Origin: DASUPK01 sp963800285
GTDB lineage: Bacteria > Actinomycetota > Thermoleophilia > Solirubrobacterales > 70-9
Assembly: GCA_963800285.1 (NCBI GenBank)
Contig: CAWDAL010000009.1
Span: forward strand, 104,977 to 168,976
Direction: 5' to 3'
Length of the DNA stretch: 64,000 nt
In this document: one piece after another, positions 12,079-20,756 of the stretch
Layout of the letters: every line of letters begins with the position of its first letter
How positions within the stretch are numbered: position 1 is the stretch's first letter
Made by a program: the position numbers and the translations under genes
Notes under the pieces: generated by a model
What the model saw: only the letters and a program-made list of their open reading frames with translations
Database searches by the model: none
Told to the model about the DNA's origin: nothing

Positions 12079-12105
12079 GGCTTTCTGCCCAGATTCCGGC
12101 TTCCC

Positions 12106-12144
12106 GTGAGTACCCGCTCACAGTTCCGGCGACCCTGCTAGGCT
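12106..12144 (+). promoter_or_regulatory. Promoter of riboswitch 1 with palindrome at -35
   Basis: The inverted repeat GTGAGTACCCGCTCAC (12,106-12,121) lies 17 nt before a TAGGCT -10 box (12,139-12,144). Arms and spacing match the element before paralogue 1, so the two probably share a regulator or a sigma factor that reads CTCAC as its -35. Confidence 0.5.
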
Positions 12145-12149
12145 GCCCC

Positions 12150-12292
12150 GCGAATCAAACGCCGAATCCCGGCCCCGCCAGGGCGGACCGGGAGCGGGGG
12201 AACCAAGCAGTTGGGGCGAATCCACCCGAGAGGTGGAGCCGCAAGCTCCTTTAGCGGTAGCCCGTCAGCTAACCCCGTAGGCCGACGAAGGA
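12150..12292 (+). ncRNA. c-di-AMP (ydaO/yuaA) riboswitch 1
   Basis: Shows the ydaO hallmarks in order: CGCCGAATCC, then GAGCGGGGGAACCAA, then TGGGGCGAATCC, and the 3' block CCCGTCAGCTAACCCCGTAGGC directly before AAGGAG and the start. Known ydaO riboswitches bind cyclic di-AMP and often control wall hydrolases in actinobacteria. Here it precedes the second NlpC/P60 paralogue, so wall hydrolysis should fall when c-di-AMP is high. Confidence 0.9.
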
Positions 12293-12299
12293 GAACGGT

Positions 12300-12881
12300 T
12301 TGCGGTCAGAAACTCTCAGCAGGAGCAGGAAACTCGCCTTCGCAGGGCTGCTGTTGGTCGCTTCGCTCGGCGCGGCGGTGCCGGCCATGGCCCAGACCGG
12401 CGGGACCGGCTCGCCGGGCAGCGTCAGCACGACGACGCCGACCCCGACGGCCCCGAGCGGGACGGCGCAGATCCGGCCCAACGGCAAGGCCATCCCGCCC
12501 GCCAACGCGCCGCGGCAGGTCCGCAAGGCGATCAAGGCGGCGAACAGGATCCACAAGCGCCACTACATCTGGGGCGGCGGGCACCGCAGCTTCAAGTCCA
12601 AGGGCTACGACTGCTCTGGCGCGGTCAGCTACGTGCTGCACGCGGCGGGACTGCTCAGGAGCCCGATGGCCTCCGGGCCGCTGATGGCCTGGGGGGTCCC
12701 CGGCATCGGCTCCTGGATCACGGTGTACGCCAACCGGACCCACGCCTGGATGACGGTCGCCGGCCTGCGGTTCGACACCTCCGCGGCCGGGGAGTCCCTC
12801 AGCCAGGGCTCCGGACCACGGTGGCGTTTCAACATGCGCACCGCCACGGGCTATTCCACCCGCTTCTCCCCAGGCCTCTAG
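12300..12881 (+). CDS. Secreted NlpC/P60-like peptidoglycan hydrolase, paralogue 2
   Basis: 193 residues with the same layout as paralogue 1: signal peptide ending near VPAMAQ, Ser/Thr/Pro linker, then a domain with catalytic Cys in GYDCSGAVSYVLHAAG and His in NRTHAWMTVAGLRFD. The TTG start at 12,300 has an AAGGAG site at good spacing at the very end of riboswitch 1. Close similarity to its neighbours indicates local duplication. Confidence 0.86.
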   Translation: MRSETLSRSRKLAFAGLLLVASLGAAVPAMAQTGGTGSPGSVSTTTPTPTAPSGTAQIRPNGKAIPPANAPRQVRKAIKAANRIHKRHYIWGGGHRSFKSKGYDCSGAVSYVLHAAGLLRSPMASGPLMAWGVPGIGSWITVYANRTHAWMTVAGLRFDTSAAGESLSQGSGPRWRFNMRTATGYSTRFSPGL

Positions 12882-12926
12882 CCGCCGCGCGGCGGCTCCC
12901 CGAGGCCACCTCTCCTCCCCTAGGTA

Positions 12927-12960
12927 CGCCGCGTCGCCTCTCCCGGGGCGGCGCGGCGTT
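12927..12960 (+). terminator. Terminator after paralogue 2
   Basis: The stem ACGCCGCGTCGCC/GGGCGGCGCGGCGT with a short loop follows the stop at 12,881; a GCCGCCGCGCGGCGGC palindrome also lies at the stop itself. Together they should isolate the next transcription unit. Confidence 0.55.
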
Positions 12961-13064
12961 GTGCCGTTTCAGGGCCGTTCATTCGCATCCGCCGCGGGAA
13001 GGAGCCTGACTCGCGGGCGTCGAATCCAAAGATCGTGCCTGAAATCACGAGCAAACGGTTGTCG

Positions 13065-13095
13065 ATTGCAAGGGATCTCTCACGTTTGGTAAGGT
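13065..13095 (+). promoter_or_regulatory. Promoter of riboswitch 2
   Basis: TTGCAA and TAAGGT boxes separated by 18 nt, resembling a housekeeping SigA promoter. The GTGAG/CTCAC palindrome of the two earlier paralogues is absent here. Confidence 0.45.
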
Positions 13096-13099
13096 CCCG

Positions 13100-13246
13100 C
13101 GCCAGTTACGCCGAGTCCCATCCCCAAGAGGCGATGGGAGCGGGGGAACCAAGTTTTGGGGCTAACCCACCGCAGTCGAAGGGTGGGGGCGCAGGCTCCT
13201 CGAGCGCCAGCCCGTCAGCTAACCCCGCAGGCCTGCAAAGGAGAAC
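13100..13246 (+). ncRNA. c-di-AMP (ydaO/yuaA) riboswitch 2
   Basis: Second ydaO aptamer: CGCCGAGTCC, GAGCGGGGGAACCAA, TGGGGCTAACCCA, and the 3' block CCCGTCAGCTAACCCCGCAGGC followed by AAAGGAG. It matches riboswitch 1 in all conserved blocks but differs in the peripheral stems. It controls paralogue 3. Confidence 0.91.
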
Positions 13247-13251
13247 TGTCG

Positions 13252-13839
13252 ATGCGAAGCACACCTAGCTCCAAGCGTCGCCTCGCAGTGGCGGGGGTCA
13301 CAGCGATTTGCGTTCTGGCCGCGGCAGTGCCCGCCGCCGCCCAGACCGGCGGCGTCGGCTCGCCCGGCGACACCACGGCGCCGACCACCACGACTGCGCC
13401 CGTCGGCCCTCCCGGGCACGCGAAGGTGCGCAAGGACGGCACCGCCGTGGCGCCCGCAGACGCGCCCGCCAACATCCAGGCGGCGATCGCCGCGGCTAAC
13501 GCGATCCACACCTATCCCTATCACTGGGGTGGTGGGCACCGGTCCTTCACGGACACCGGGTACGACTGCTCGGGCTCCGTCAGCTACGTGCTGCATGCTG
13601 CGGGCCTGCTGGCGAGCCCAATGACATCCGGCGGATTCGCTTCGAGCTGGGGCCTGCCTGGGAAGGGACGCTGGATCACCGTCTACGGCAATTCCAGTCA
13701 CGTCTACATGATCCTTGCCGGGTTGCGATTCGACACCTCCTCCGGCGGCGATCGGTGGAACCAGGGCAGCGGCCCACGCTGGCGCAAGAAGAAGCGCAAG
13801 CCGCGCGGCTTCACCGCCAAGTACGCCCCCGGCTACTAG
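13252..13839 (+). CDS. Secreted NlpC/P60-like peptidoglycan hydrolase, paralogue 3
   Basis: 195 residues: signal peptide (LAVAGVTAICVLAAAVPAAA), Thr/Pro linker, domain with Cys in GYDCSGSVSYVLHAAG and His in NSSHVYMILAGLRFD, and a distinctly basic C-terminal stretch (RWRKKKRKPRG) absent from the others. The ATG start at 13,252 has an AAAGGAG site just downstream of riboswitch 2. Confidence 0.88.
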   Translation: MRSTPSSKRRLAVAGVTAICVLAAAVPAAAQTGGVGSPGDTTAPTTTTAPVGPPGHAKVRKDGTAVAPADAPANIQAAIAAANAIHTYPYHWGGGHRSFTDTGYDCSGSVSYVLHAAGLLASPMTSGGFASSWGLPGKGRWITVYGNSSHVYMILAGLRFDTSSGGDRWNQGSGPRWRKKKRKPRGFTAKYAPGY

Positions 13840-14078
13840 CCCGAACGTAGATAGCGGGATGGCCAAGGCTTCCCGGCAAGATTGTCCATCGCGTCCTCGC
13901 GAGGCAGGGGGCGCTCGGATATACCTATGTCCTGACCGGGGGCGGCGTTGTACGGTGCGCACAGCCGAGCCGGTTCAGGGAAGCCAGCGAAGGAGACGCA
14001 GTAGCCTCGACCCAGGCAACCACGAGTGAGGAGAAGTCCGGCGCGGCTCCCGGCGAGGCCGACGTCCGCCTGGTCGGC

Positions 14079-15065
14079 GTGAGCAAGCAATACGGCGAGG
14101 TCGCCGCGGTGGCAGACCTGGACCTCGAGGTGAAGCGCGGAGAGTTCTTCACCCTGCTCGGCCCGTCCGGATCCGGCAAGACCACCACCCTTCGCATGAT
14201 CGCCGGCTTCGAGGAGCCGGACGCCGGCCGAGTCGAGCTGGGAGGGAACGACGTCACCGGCCTGCCGCCCTACGACCGCTCGGTCAACACGGTCTTCCAG
14301 GACTACGCGCTCTTCCCCCACATGACGGTGGGGGACAACGTCGCCTACGGGCTGCGCGTGAAGGGCGTCGAGAAGGCGGAGCGCCGGAAGCGCGCCTCGG
14401 AGGCGCTCGCGACGGTGCAGCTCGCGGGCTACGAGGGACGCAAGCCGAATCAGCTCTCGGGGGGACAGCAGCAGCGCGTCGCGCTGGCCCGGGCAATCAT
14501 CAACGAGCCTCGGGTCCTCTTGCTCGATGAGCCGCTCGGCGCCCTCGACCTGAAGCTGCGCGAGCAGATGCAGGTGGAGCTGAAGGCGATCCAGGGGCAG
14601 GTCGGGATCACGTTCATCTATGTGACCCACGACCAGGAGGAGGCGCTGACGATGTCGGATCGCATCGCCGTCTTCAACGATGGCCGGATCGAGCAGATCG
14701 GGCCGCCGACCGAGATCTACGAGCGGCCCCGGAACGCGTTCGTCGCCGGCTTCGTCGGCGTCTCGAACCTGCTCGAGCGCGACGGCCGGCGCTTCACGGT
14801 GCGCCCCGAGAAGATCTCGTTCATCGCGAACGGGAGCGCGCCGCAGGGACTTCACGTCGAGGAGGGGACCATCAAGGATGTCTCCTACGCCGGGATGATC
14901 ACTCGCTATCTCGTCGACCTCGAAGCGGGGGGGCAGCTCCAAATCGTCCGCCAGAACCTGGAGACGACCTCCGCGGAGGTCCAGGCAGAACGCGGCCGCA
15001 AAGTGAAAATTGGATGGCGAGCGGATCAGACCGTCGCCGTAAAGGGAGAGGAGGAAGGAAAGTGA
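14079..15065 (+). CDS. potA: Spermidine/putrescine-type ABC transporter ATPase, operon 1
   Basis: ATPase that energises polyamine import. Walker A GPSGSGKTT, signature LSGGQQQR, Walker B VLLLDEP, D-loop GALD and switch His in YVTHDQEEAL, followed by a short TOBE-like C-terminal domain. GTG 14,079 is the only standard in-frame start, but it lies just six codons before the conserved Y-G-E beta strand and has no ribosome-binding site. A well-placed AGGAG at 13,991 instead precedes an in-frame GTA at 14,001, which would add 26 residues, so the real N-terminus may be there. Head of a four-gene operon; the next gene overlaps it. Confidence 0.93.
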   Translation: MSKQYGEVAAVADLDLEVKRGEFFTLLGPSGSGKTTTLRMIAGFEEPDAGRVELGGNDVTGLPPYDRSVNTVFQDYALFPHMTVGDNVAYGLRVKGVEKAERRKRASEALATVQLAGYEGRKPNQLSGGQQQRVALARAIINEPRVLLLDEPLGALDLKLREQMQVELKAIQGQVGITFIYVTHDQEEALTMSDRIAVFNDGRIEQIGPPTEIYERPRNAFVAGFVGVSNLLERDGRRFTVRPEKISFIANGSAPQGLHVEEGTIKDVSYAGMITRYLVDLEAGGQLQIVRQNLETTSAEVQAERGRKVKIGWRADQTVAVKGEEEGK

Positions 15066-16291
15066 GCAGATTCAGAGCTCGCTCCGCCTGGCTGCCCGCC
15101 GCGATCGTCGGAGGGCTCGCCGCCACGATGTTGGTGGTCGCCGGGTGTGGTGGAAGCAGCAGCAGCAACGACAACGGCAGCGCCCAGAAGTCCGTGGGAG
15201 CCGGTGAGGGGCAGTTGAACCTCGTCGCCTGGCCCGGATACGTCGCCGACCCGTGGAAGTCCGACTTCGAGAAGCAGACGGGCTGCCAGATCAAGCTGAA
15301 GGAGGCCGGCACCTCGGACGAGATGGTCGACCTGATGCGAACGGGTCAGTGGGATGGTGTCTCGGCCTCGGGCAACGCAACGGCGAAGCTCGTCTCCGGG
15401 GGTGACGTCGCGCCGGTCAACACCGATCTGGTGCCGAACTACGCGACGATCTTCGACGACCTCAAGAACCAGCCCTACAACACGTTCGACGGGAAGCCCT
15501 ACGGGATCCCGCACGGGCGCGGGGCGAACCTCCTGATGTCGAACTCGAACGACGTCAAGCCGAACCCGACGTCGTGGTCGGTGATGCTCGATCCCGCTCA
15601 GGCGGCCAAGTACAAGGGCAAGATCAGCGTGTACGACGATCCCATCTACATCGCGGACGCCGCCGTTTACCTGAAGGCGCACCAGCCCGACCTGGGGATC
15701 ACCGATCCCTATGAGCTCGACGACAAGCAATTCAGTGCGGCCGTCGACCTGCTCAAGCAGCAGCACCCGAACGTCGGTGAGTACTGGTCCGACGCCGCCA
15801 AGCAGATCAACTCGTTCTCCAACGGAGACGTGGTGGTCGGGACGACGTGGCAGTACCAGTACTTCGCGCTGCTGGCCGACAACCAGCCGATGCAGGCTCC
15901 TGGGGCCGACACCGGGTTCCAGCCGACCGAGGGCGCGACGGGCTGGTCCGACACGTGGATGATCGCGAAGAACGCGGCTCATCCGAACTGCATGTACAAG
16001 TGGATGGATTTCATCGTCTCGCCCGAGGCCAACGCCGAGGTCGCTCAGTACTTCGGTGAGGCGCCGGCCCAGAGCAAGTCGTGCGATCCATCCACGCTGA
16101 CCGCGGCCGCGAAGGCCGACGACCTACCGGCGGATCCGAAGTTCTGCGACGAGTACCACGCAGCGGATCCGAACTTCTGGAAGAACACGTACTACTGGAA
16201 GGTTCCGGTTGCGGACTGCGGCGATGACCGCGGCGACACATGCAAGGACTACAACGACTGGTCCGCTGCATGGACCCAGATCAAGGGTTGA
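15062..16291 (+). CDS. potD: Polyamine-type ABC substrate-binding lipoprotein, operon 1
   Basis: Extracellular solute-binding protein (409 residues) with a lipoprotein signal ending in VVAGC and a Ser/Gly/Asn linker, then a PotD/PotF-type fold (NLVAWPGYV...). The GTG start overlaps the potA stop (GTGA). Many Asp/Glu side chains are compatible with a cationic ligand, but the exact polyamine cannot be read. A strong hairpin follows the gene, at the start of the permease gene. Confidence 0.88.
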   Translation: MSRFRARSAWLPAAIVGGLAATMLVVAGCGGSSSSNDNGSAQKSVGAGEGQLNLVAWPGYVADPWKSDFEKQTGCQIKLKEAGTSDEMVDLMRTGQWDGVSASGNATAKLVSGGDVAPVNTDLVPNYATIFDDLKNQPYNTFDGKPYGIPHGRGANLLMSNSNDVKPNPTSWSVMLDPAQAAKYKGKISVYDDPIYIADAAVYLKAHQPDLGITDPYELDDKQFSAAVDLLKQQHPNVGEYWSDAAKQINSFSNGDVVVGTTWQYQYFALLADNQPMQAPGADTGFQPTEGATGWSDTWMIAKNAAHPNCMYKWMDFIVSPEANAEVAQYFGEAPAQSKSCDPSTLTAAAKADDLPADPKFCDEYHAADPNFWKNTYYWKVPVADCGDDRGDTCKDYNDWSAAWTQIKG

Positions 16292-16301
16292 TTAGCGAGT
16301 C

Positions 16302-17201
16302 ATGGAAGCGGCCGGCCTAACGACCGGCCGCGGAAGGAGGTCGGCGAGCCGCAGGCTCGCCGACCTCTTCCATGGCCGCTCCCGCCTGCAGGTCGGGGCG
16401 CTGCTGAGCGGCCCGCTCGCGTGGCTGGTCGTCCTCTACCTGGGATCCCTGGCGGTCCTCCTGATCGCCTCGTTCTGGAGCGTCGACGCCCTCAGCGGCG
16501 AGCTGATCAAGGGCTTCACGTTCGACAACTACAAGGAGCTCTGGAACACCGACGTCTACCGGACGGTGGCTTTCCGCACGATCGGCATCGCCTCGGCCGT
16601 GACGGTGACCGACGCGATGCTCGCCTTTCCGATCGCCTTCTACATGGCGAAGATCGCCTCACCCAGGGCCAAGGGCTTCCTGATCGTTGCGGTGCTGATG
16701 CCCCTCTGGTCGTTCTACCTGGTCAAGGTCTACGCCTGGCAGACGATGCTCGGCGCCAACGGCATGATCAACTGGGCGCTCGACCCGCTGGGCATCAACG
16801 GCCCGGGTTTCGGGGCGACCGCGGTGTGGATCGTGGAGAGCTACCTGTGGCTCCCGTACATGATCCTCCCGATCTACGCGGGGCTCGAGCGCATCCCTGA
16901 CTCCCTGCTCTCGGCCTCCGAGGACCTCGGGGCCAAGCCGCTCCTCACCTTCCGGCGAGTGATCCTGCCCCTCGCCTTCCCCGCCATCGTGGCGGGATCG
17001 ATCTTCACCTTCTCGCTGACGATGGGCGACTACATCACGCCCTCTCTCGTCTCCCCGGACACCCAGTTCATCGGGAACGTCGTCTTCACCAGTCACACCA
17101 ACAACCTGCCCCTGGCGTCCGCGTTCGCGACCGTCCCGATCGCCGTGATGGTCGTCTACCTGCTGATCGCCCGCCGTCTCGGGGCCTTCGAGCACCTCTA
17201 G
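16302..17201 (+). CDS. potB: ABC transporter permease (PotB-like), operon 1
   Basis: First membrane subunit, 299 residues with six predicted helices and the EAA-type loop (ASEDLGAKPLLTFRRVILPL) that contacts the ATPase. The ATG at 16,302 is the first possible start; its early codons form two strong hairpins (16,308-16,331 and 16,332-16,372), and the second contains GGAGG. This probably lowers permease translation relative to the binding protein. Confidence 0.9.
   Translation: MEAAGLTTGRGRRSASRRLADLFHGRSRLQVGALLSGPLAWLVVLYLGSLAVLLIASFWSVDALSGELIKGFTFDNYKELWNTDVYRTVAFRTIGIASAVTVTDAMLAFPIAFYMAKIASPRAKGFLIVAVLMPLWSFYLVKVYAWQTMLGANGMINWALDPLGINGPGFGATAVWIVESYLWLPYMILPIYAGLERIPDSLLSASEDLGAKPLLTFRRVILPLAFPAIVAGSIFTFSLTMGDYITPSLVSPDTQFIGNVVFTSHTNNLPLASAFATVPIAVMVVYLLIARRLGAFEHL
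16308..16372 (+). promoter_or_regulatory. Double hairpin at the start of potB
   Basis: Hairpin one is GCGGCCGG/CCGGCCGC. Hairpin two pairs 16,337-16,350 perfectly with 16,354-16,367 (14 bp, 3-nt loop) and extends outward with one bulge. It lies after the binding-protein gene and inside the first codons of potB, the position where ABC operons often use stem-loops to keep binding protein in excess. Confidence 0.6.
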
Positions 17202-17205
17202 TCCG

Positions 17206-18063
17206 ATGACGCTCTCCCCCAAGTACAGGAACCTGCTGCGCGTCGGCGTCGGGATCACTCTCGCCTTCATCTACATCCCGCTGCTGGTGATCGCGATCTA
17301 CGCGTTCAACGGCGGGACGACCCTGAAGTGGCCGCTGGAAAGCGTCACGACTCACTGGTTCGGCGACGCGATCCGCGACCATGCCGCACGCACGGCCTTC
17401 TTCACCTCGATCAAGGTCGGAGTCGCGGCCACGGCGATCGCGCTGGTCCTCGGCACGCTCGCCTCGTTCGCGGTCGCGCGCCACCGCTTCTTCGGGCGGG
17501 AGACCGTCTCGTTCCTGGTGGTGATCCCGATCGCGCTGCCGGGCATCGTCACCGGCCTCGCCCTGAGCGACACCTTCACGCAGGTGCTCGGCGTGACGCT
17601 CGGGCTCTTCACCGTGATCGTCGCCCACGCCACCTTCTGCATCGTCGTCATCTACAACAACGTGATCGCCCGCCTGAGACGGGTGTCGGCCAACCTCGAG
17701 GAGGCTTCCGCCGACCTCGGCGCCCACACCTGGCAGACCTTCCGTCACATCACGCTTCCCAACATGCAGACGGCCCTCGTCGCCGGCGCACTGCTCGCCT
17801 TCGCGCTCTCCTTCGACGAGATCATCGTCACCACGTTCACCCTCGGCGGTGGCCAGCAGACCCTGCCCGTCTGGATCCTCGACAACCTGTTCCGCGGCCA
17901 GCAGCTGCCGATCACCAACGTCGTCGCCGTGATCGTCGTCCTGATCTCGATCATCCCCGTCTACATCGCGCACCGGCTGACCCGCGAGGAGTCGATCAGC
18001 GCGCGGGGAGGCGGCGGAGCGGAGCCGGCGACCTCCGCTGAGGCCGCGGTCGTCGTCAACTGA
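17206..18063 (+). CDS. potC: ABC transporter permease (PotC-like), operon 1
   Basis: Second membrane subunit, 285 residues with six helices and the EAA loop (ASADLGAHTWQTFRHITLPN). It follows potB after 4 nt. The acidic FDEIIVTTFT segment is typical of PotC/PotI. The C-terminal 20 residues are polar and Ala-rich. Confidence 0.91.
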   Translation: MTLSPKYRNLLRVGVGITLAFIYIPLLVIAIYAFNGGTTLKWPLESVTTHWFGDAIRDHAARTAFFTSIKVGVAATAIALVLGTLASFAVARHRFFGRETVSFLVVIPIALPGIVTGLALSDTFTQVLGVTLGLFTVIVAHATFCIVVIYNNVIARLRRVSANLEEASADLGAHTWQTFRHITLPNMQTALVAGALLAFALSFDEIIVTTFTLGGGQQTLPVWILDNLFRGQQLPITNVVAVIVVLISIIPVYIAHRLTREESISARGGGGAEPATSAEAAVVVN

Positions 18064-18086
18064 TCTCGCCGTAGACTCACCCAGCC

Positions 18087-18749
18087 ATGCGGGTTCGCCA
18101 GGGAGCCGTCGCGGTGGTTGCGCTCTGCCTGCTCATCGGGCTGGGTTCCCAGGCCCATGGGGCGGGCGAGCCGGCATTCGGCTGCAAGGAGGTCCATCGC
18201 GGCAAGGCGACGATCGACCCGAACCCCAAGGGAAGGGCGCCGGTCGCGATCGGCGACTCGACGATGATCCTGCCGATCCCGAACCTGGACGCGGTCGGCT
18301 ACTCCGTCAATGCCCGTGGCTGCCGCGGCTTCCGGGAGGCGGTCAACATCGCGAGGAAGCTCAAGGCGAAGCGCCACCTCCCCCACCTGGTCCTGATCAA
18401 TGCCTACGGCAACGGCGGCGTGAACCCGGAGCTGATCTCCGAGGCGCTCGACGTGCTCGGGCGTAAGCGCGTCCTCGGCCTGGTCACCGCCTACAACGCC
18501 GACACCGGCCATCCGCCGGCCCCCGACACCGACGCCCTCTTCAAGGCGGCCAGGCAATACCGGCACAGGATCTTCGTCCTGGATTGGGTGAAGTACAGCC
18601 GCTCACACCACAAGGCCGAACCGAAGCCCGGCGCCTGGTTCCTGCCCGACCTCTACCACCCGAACTACACCGGCGCCGACGCGTACGCGACGTTCCTGAC
18701 CCGGGCTCTACCGCTGGCGAAGAACGGTCACTTCCCGCCCTTGCCCTGA
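18087..18749 (+). CDS. Secreted SGNH/GDSL-like hydrolase, paralogue 1
   Basis: 220 residues with a signal peptide (VAVVALCLLIGLGSQAHG). It has the SGNH block I motif in AIGDSTM and a C-terminal DLYHPNYTG segment that supplies the Asp-x-x-His dyad. Such domains de-esterify or transfer acyl groups on wall polysaccharides. Two close relatives are at 18,728 (opposite strand, 3' ends overlapping by 22 nt) and 22,804. A TAGACT box 9 nt before the ATG implies its own promoter. Confidence 0.72.
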   Translation: MRVRQGAVAVVALCLLIGLGSQAHGAGEPAFGCKEVHRGKATIDPNPKGRAPVAIGDSTMILPIPNLDAVGYSVNARGCRGFREAVNIARKLKAKRHLPHLVLINAYGNGGVNPELISEALDVLGRKRVLGLVTAYNADTGHPPAPDTDALFKAARQYRHRIFVLDWVKYSRSHHKAEPKPGAWFLPDLYHPNYTGADAYATFLTRALPLAKNGHFPPLP

Positions 18750-19399
18750 CCCTTGCCGCCGTTCGGGGGCTTCGCGAGTGGGATGAGCTTCTTGAGCAGC
18801 CGGGCGAACGCCTTCGCGCCGCTGAAGGTGAGGTGCAGGCCGTCCGGCTGGAACCAGCTCGAGTGCCCCGCGCTGTAGCGGACCCAGTCGAGGACCTTGA
18901 CGCGCTCGGGATCGCGCTGGCCCGCGTTGCGGATCACCTTCGCGTCGTTTGACTCGCCTCCACCGAGCTCGCGCGGCGTCACCAGGCCGAGCTTGCGCTT
19001 CGGCCCGAGGATCTTCTTCGCCTGCTGGATCTGGCCGGCGGTGACCGACGCGTCCGCGCCCAGCGCCAGCACCACGAGGTGCGGGAGCTCGTGGCGGCGC
19101 CGGCTGTCGCGCAACAGCCGCAGCCCCTCCGCGAACTGACGGCAGCCGCGAGCGTTCGCCTTGTAGCCCACCCGGGCGAGGGCGGGCAGGGCGAGGAGCA
19201 TCGAGGAGTCTCCGACCGCCAGGGGCGGCCGGGGCGCGACCTTGTGCTTCGGAGTCGCGACCTCGACCCCGCCGCAGCCCGCCCGGGCCGCCGGCGCCGA
19301 CAGAGCCGCCACGACGGCCACGAGGGCGGCGCCGAGCGTGATCCGTACTCTGACGCCCGTGCTCTTCCCGACAATCGAGTTCGCGATCTTCTTTCCCAT
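18728..19399 (-). CDS. Secreted SGNH/GDSL-like hydrolase, paralogue 2
   Basis: About 223 residues: long basic n-region, hydrophobic signal (ITLGAALVAVVAALSAPA), block I AVGDSSM and C-terminal DGLHLTFSG, then a Lys/Gly tail. ATG 19,399 is chosen since it has an AGGACG site and no standard start lies closer to the signal peptide; it overlaps the divergent MBOAT gene by about 41 bp. It is the most diverged of the three paralogues. Confidence 0.68.
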   Translation of the reverse strand: MGKKIANSIVGKSTGVRVRITLGAALVAVVAALSAPAARAGCGGVEVATPKHKVAPRPPLAVGDSSMLLALPALARVGYKANARGCRQFAEGLRLLRDSRRRHELPHLVVLALGADASVTAGQIQQAKKILGPKRKLGLVTPRELGGGESNDAKVIRNAGQRDPERVKVLDWVRYSAGHSSWFQPDGLHLTFSGAKAFARLLKKLIPLAKPPNGGKGQGKGGK

Positions 19400-20756
19400 C
19401 GTCCTGGCTTTGTCCTGGGCGCTGATGCCCCGGCAGCAGCTCTGGAAACCTTTCATCGTCGTCGCAAGCTATGTGTTCTACGCAGCGGCCGATCCGCGCT
19501 TCTGCCTGCTGCTCGCCTCGATCACGCTGGTCAGCCAGCTCGCTGTCGTCGCCATCCACCGGACCGAGGACGAGCGCCTGCGGAAGTGGTTCACGGCGGG
19601 CGGAGTCGTCTTCGACCTCGGCATCCTGGCCGTCTTCAAGTACTACGGGTTCTTCGTCACTGACGTCTCCGACGTCCTTGACTCGGTCGGGCTCGGCATG
19701 CCCCTGCCGCTGGTCACGATCGCCCTGCCCGTCGGGGTCAGCTTCTTCAGCTTCCAGGCGGTCACCTACGTCGTCGACGTGAAGCGCCGTCAGACCGAGC
19801 CGGCCTCACTGCTCGACGCCGCGATCTACCTGAGCTTCTTCCCCCACCTCGTCGCCGGGCCGATCGTCCGCGCGAGCGAGTTCCTGCCCCAGCTGAAGAA
19901 GCCCAGGGATCCGGACCGGGTGGCCGTCGGCGCCGGCCTGACGCTGATCGCCCTCGGGCTGATCAAGAAGGTGATGATCGCCGACTACCTCGCCCGCGAG
20001 GTGGTCGACAAGGTCTTCGCCGTGCCGCAGGCCTACAGCGCGCCGGACGCGATCCTCGCCGCCTACGCCTACGCGGCCCAGATCTTCTGCGACTTCTCGG
20101 GCTACACGGACATGGCGATCGGCCTGGCGCTGCTGATGGGCTTCGTCTTCCCGCAGAACTTCAACAGCCCCTATCGGGCCACCGGCTTCCGCGACTTCTG
20201 GCGACGCTGGCACATGACCCTGTCGCGCTTCTTGCGCGACTACCTCTACATCCCGCTGGGGGGCAACCGGAAGGGACGGGTCCGTACCTACATCAACCTG
20301 ATGCTGACCATGGCGCTCGGCGGCCTCTGGCACGGCGCCGCCTGGAACTTCGTCGCCTGGGGCGCCTACCACGGCACCGGCCTCTCGGCCGAGCATGCGA
20401 TCAACGGCCGCCTCGGCCGGATCTTCCCCGGCTGGCTGCGTTGGTTCGTCACCTTCAACCTGATCGTCGTGGGCTGGATCCTGTTCCGCTCGACCGACCT
20501 GAGCATCTTCGGCGACTACATGTCCGCGCTGGTCCGCTCCGGGCCGGCGACGCTCTACTCGGTCCCGGTGGTCGGAGCGATCCTGCTCGTGGTCGGCCTC
20601 CAGCTGCTGCCCGAGCGCCCGATGGAGGGCATCGAGCTCCGCCTCGGGCGGCTCCAACCGCTCCTGCTGGGAGTCCTCCTCGCCTTGGTCGTGATCGTCG
20701 TTGGGGCGACGGTGCCGAGCCAGGGTGTCCCCCCCTTCATCTACTTCCGCTTCTGA
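19359..20756 (+). CDS. MBOAT family O-acyltransferase (AlgI-like)
   Basis: 465-residue polytopic membrane enzyme that moves acyl groups across the membrane to extracellular polysaccharide. The GTG at 19,359 gives the typical MLFPTIEFAIFFPIVLALSW beginning. Catalytic His is in GGLWHGAAWNF, preceded by the conserved DFWRRWHMTLSRFLRDY block. The SGNH gene that follows overlaps at the stop (TGATG), the standard MBOAT/SGNH two-part acylation machine. Confidence 0.93.
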   Translation: MLFPTIEFAIFFPIVLALSWALMPRQQLWKPFIVVASYVFYAAADPRFCLLLASITLVSQLAVVAIHRTEDERLRKWFTAGGVVFDLGILAVFKYYGFFVTDVSDVLDSVGLGMPLPLVTIALPVGVSFFSFQAVTYVVDVKRRQTEPASLLDAAIYLSFFPHLVAGPIVRASEFLPQLKKPRDPDRVAVGAGLTLIALGLIKKVMIADYLAREVVDKVFAVPQAYSAPDAILAAYAYAAQIFCDFSGYTDMAIGLALLMGFVFPQNFNSPYRATGFRDFWRRWHMTLSRFLRDYLYIPLGGNRKGRVRTYINLMLTMALGGLWHGAAWNFVAWGAYHGTGLSAEHAINGRLGRIFPGWLRWFVTFNLIVVGWILFRSTDLSIFGDYMSALVRSGPATLYSVPVVGAILLVVGLQLLPERPMEGIELRLGRLQPLLLGVLLALVVIVVGATVPSQGVPPFIYFRF

